Assembly: GCA_041393395.1 (NCBI GenBank)
Contig: JAWKKG010000002.1
Coordinates: 186,001 to 250,000 of the forward strand
Reading direction: 5' to 3'
From: JAGQIB01 sp041393395
GTDB taxonomy: Bacteria > ARS69
Length of the DNA: 64,000 nucleotides
The stretch's first letter is position 1, and every line of letters begins with the position of its first letter. Below, in pieces: positions 62,926 through 64,000 of this stretch. The notes below the pieces were generated by a model, which was not told the DNA's origin, searched no databases, and saw only the letters and a program-made list of their open reading frames with translations. A program made the translations under genes and the position numbers.

Positions 62926-64000
62926 GTGATTCGTCGTATTTCGCTCGCAGTTCTGACCGGCCTCGTGATCGCGGCCCTCGTCGCCGGATGCGACAAGGGC
63001 GGGAGCACGGGCGAGAGCAAGGTGGTCGCCCGCGCCGGCGACATCGAGGTCACCCTGGCCGACTTCCAGAAGGCGTACCAGGCGATCACGGCGAATTCGC
63101 GCCCCGACATCTCCACCCTGGACGGCAAGCGCAACTTCGCGAACGACCTCGTCAACCAGCGGATCCTGCTCGCGGAGTCGGAGCGACGCGGCGGCATCGC
63201 GAATGCCGACATCCTGGCGCAGATCGAACAGAACCGGATGAACGCGATGCTGGGCGAGCTCTACAAGCGGGAGATCCAGGACAAGGTCGAGGTGCTCGGC
63301 TCGGACGTGAAGGAGCTCTACGACCACCGGGCGTTCAACGTGAGGGCGTCGCACATCCTCGTGGACGAAGAAGCGGTGGCGAAGCGGATCCGCGAGGAGA
63401 TCCTGTCCGGCAAGATCTCGTTCGCCGACGCGGCGAGCAAGTACTCGATGGACATGGGGAACAAGGCGAAGGGCGGCGACCTCGGAGAAGTCCGCTGGGG
63501 ACGCACCGTGCCCGAGTTCCAGAAGACGGCGTTCGAGCTCGAGCCGGGCAAGATCTCCGAGCCGATCGAGACGAACTTCGGCTGGCATCTGATCCTGGTC
63601 CGGGAACGGGTCCCGCAGGAAGACCGCGCTTCGCTCGAGGAGTCGAGACCGTCGTTGCGCACGGAAGTGCGTCAGCAGATGGAGCAGCAGCGGATGCGGG
63701 AGTACGTCGCGACTCTGCAGGAACGGCTCGGGCTCGCGTGGAACGAGGACGCCATCGAGACGCTCCGGGACGGGATTCGCGAGATGCAGAAGCTCGACAT
63801 CGACACCATCCCCGAGGCCGATCGGAACCTCCCCGTGATCGCGCCGGCGGATCTGGACACGCCGCTGGCGACCTGGGACGGCGGCGAGTGGACGATCGCG
63901 GATTACATCGACGATTTCCGGAAGAAGCCGGCCTCGACCCGTCCCCCCGGATTGATCCCGCACAACGGGCTGAAGGAGCTCATTCGTACCGCTCAGATCC
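62926..64000 (+). CDS. PpiC/SurA-type peptidyl-prolyl isomerase lipoprotein (runs off the right edge)
   Basis: 358 codons are visible and the frame is still open. The GTG at 62926 has GGGAG seven bases upstream. The ATG at 62900 gives only a short frame. The lipobox LVAGC places the lipidated Cys at 22. A SurA N-terminal helical domain with NDLVNQRILLAESERRG follows, then a parvulin domain at about 138-235 (RASHILVDEE, KYSMDMGNKAKGGDLGEV, FGWHLILVRERV). The sequence beyond 250 begins a second region (DLDTPLATWDGGEWTIADY), probably a second SurA-like segment. It helps fold outer-membrane or secreted proteins. It is 22 bases downstream of mfd. Confidence 0.9.
   Translation, partial: MIRRISLAVLTGLVIAALVAGCDKGGSTGESKVVARAGDIEVTLADFQKAYQAITANSRPDISTLDGKRNFANDLVNQRILLAESERRGGIANADILAQIEQNRMNAMLGELYKREIQDKVEVLGSDVKELYDHRAFNVRASHILVDEEAVAKRIREEILSGKISFADAASKYSMDMGNKAKGGDLGEVRWGRTVPEFQKTAFELEPGKISEPIETNFGWHLILVRERVPQEDRASLEESRPSLRTEVRQQMEQQRMREYVATLQERLGLAWNEDAIETLRDGIREMQKLDIDTIPEADRNLPVIAPADLDTPLATWDGGEWTIADYIDDFRKKPASTRPPGLIPHNGLKELIRTAQI

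Overview
The window is high-GC bacterial chromosome with short intergenic gaps, many GTG starts and many 1-11 base gene overlaps. The cell is Gram-negative: there is a phosphate-selective porin, an Omp85-type barrel protein and a lipoprotein SurA/PpiC chaperone. Two secreted proteins (7290-9827 and 48911-49975) end in a PNP...YDVxGR...GVYF C-terminal domain that is common in the FCB superphylum. Menaquinone is made by the futalosine route. Together this suggests an uncultured FCB-type lineage such as Candidatus Eisenbacteria or a relative. The placement is inference and cannot be proved from the sequence alone.

Layout. 1-7205: the edge of a secreted heme-like protein, then a menaquinone block (ubiX, ubiD, mqnE, mqnA, mqnC), a DUF423 membrane protein and an Sfp-type phosphopantetheinyl transferase. 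7290-9827: a large secreted beta-propeller protein closed by a strong terminator. 9904-15494: an SDR plus GMC oxidoreductase pair, a DAK2-DegV (FakA-FakB like) fusion on the minus strand and a sulfotransferase. 15495-16632: a non-coding repeat island between convergent genes. 16633-27617 (minus): a metabolic run that starts with lpd, E1 alpha, E1 beta and E2 of a 2-oxoacid dehydrogenase. It continues with a lipB-Nudix fusion, lipA, an ADP-forming acyl-CoA synthetase, a diheme cytochrome c and a TPR protein. 27793-33658 (minus): a PHP/DUF3604 lipoprotein, a GYF-TM-TPR protein and a DUF4390 protein.

33924-42360 is a complete phosphate module: phoB, phoR, an OprP-type porin, pstSCAB and phoU. 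Direct repeats of CTTCAYS at 11-base spacing stand before phoB, the porin and pstS, and look like this lineage's PHO box. 42404-47099 (minus) holds a CBM48-like/Omp85 barrel protein and an NtrY-NtrX pair. 47298-55067 holds a threonine-dehydrogenase-like SDR, an ArsR regulator, a secreted protein, a heme-binding protein, ypdA, a methyltransferase, an orphan NtrC-type activator and an aminotransferase. 55465-62903 is a tight moxR, DUF58, BatA-like, mfd operon. A PpiC-type lipoprotein runs off the right edge.

The most unusual object is the repeat island at 15497-16432. Two 163-base elements, each with 39-base terminal inverted repeats, lie in opposite orientation. Their 85-base cores match at 84 positions. 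They are flanked by tandem arrays of partial copies. They behave like a miniature inverted-repeat (MITE-like) element family, and no transposase is visible in the window. Other points to check are the LipB-Nudix fusion, the CBM48-like/Omp85 fusion, the 11-base PHO repeats and an AT-rich inverted-repeat spacer at 29371-29966.
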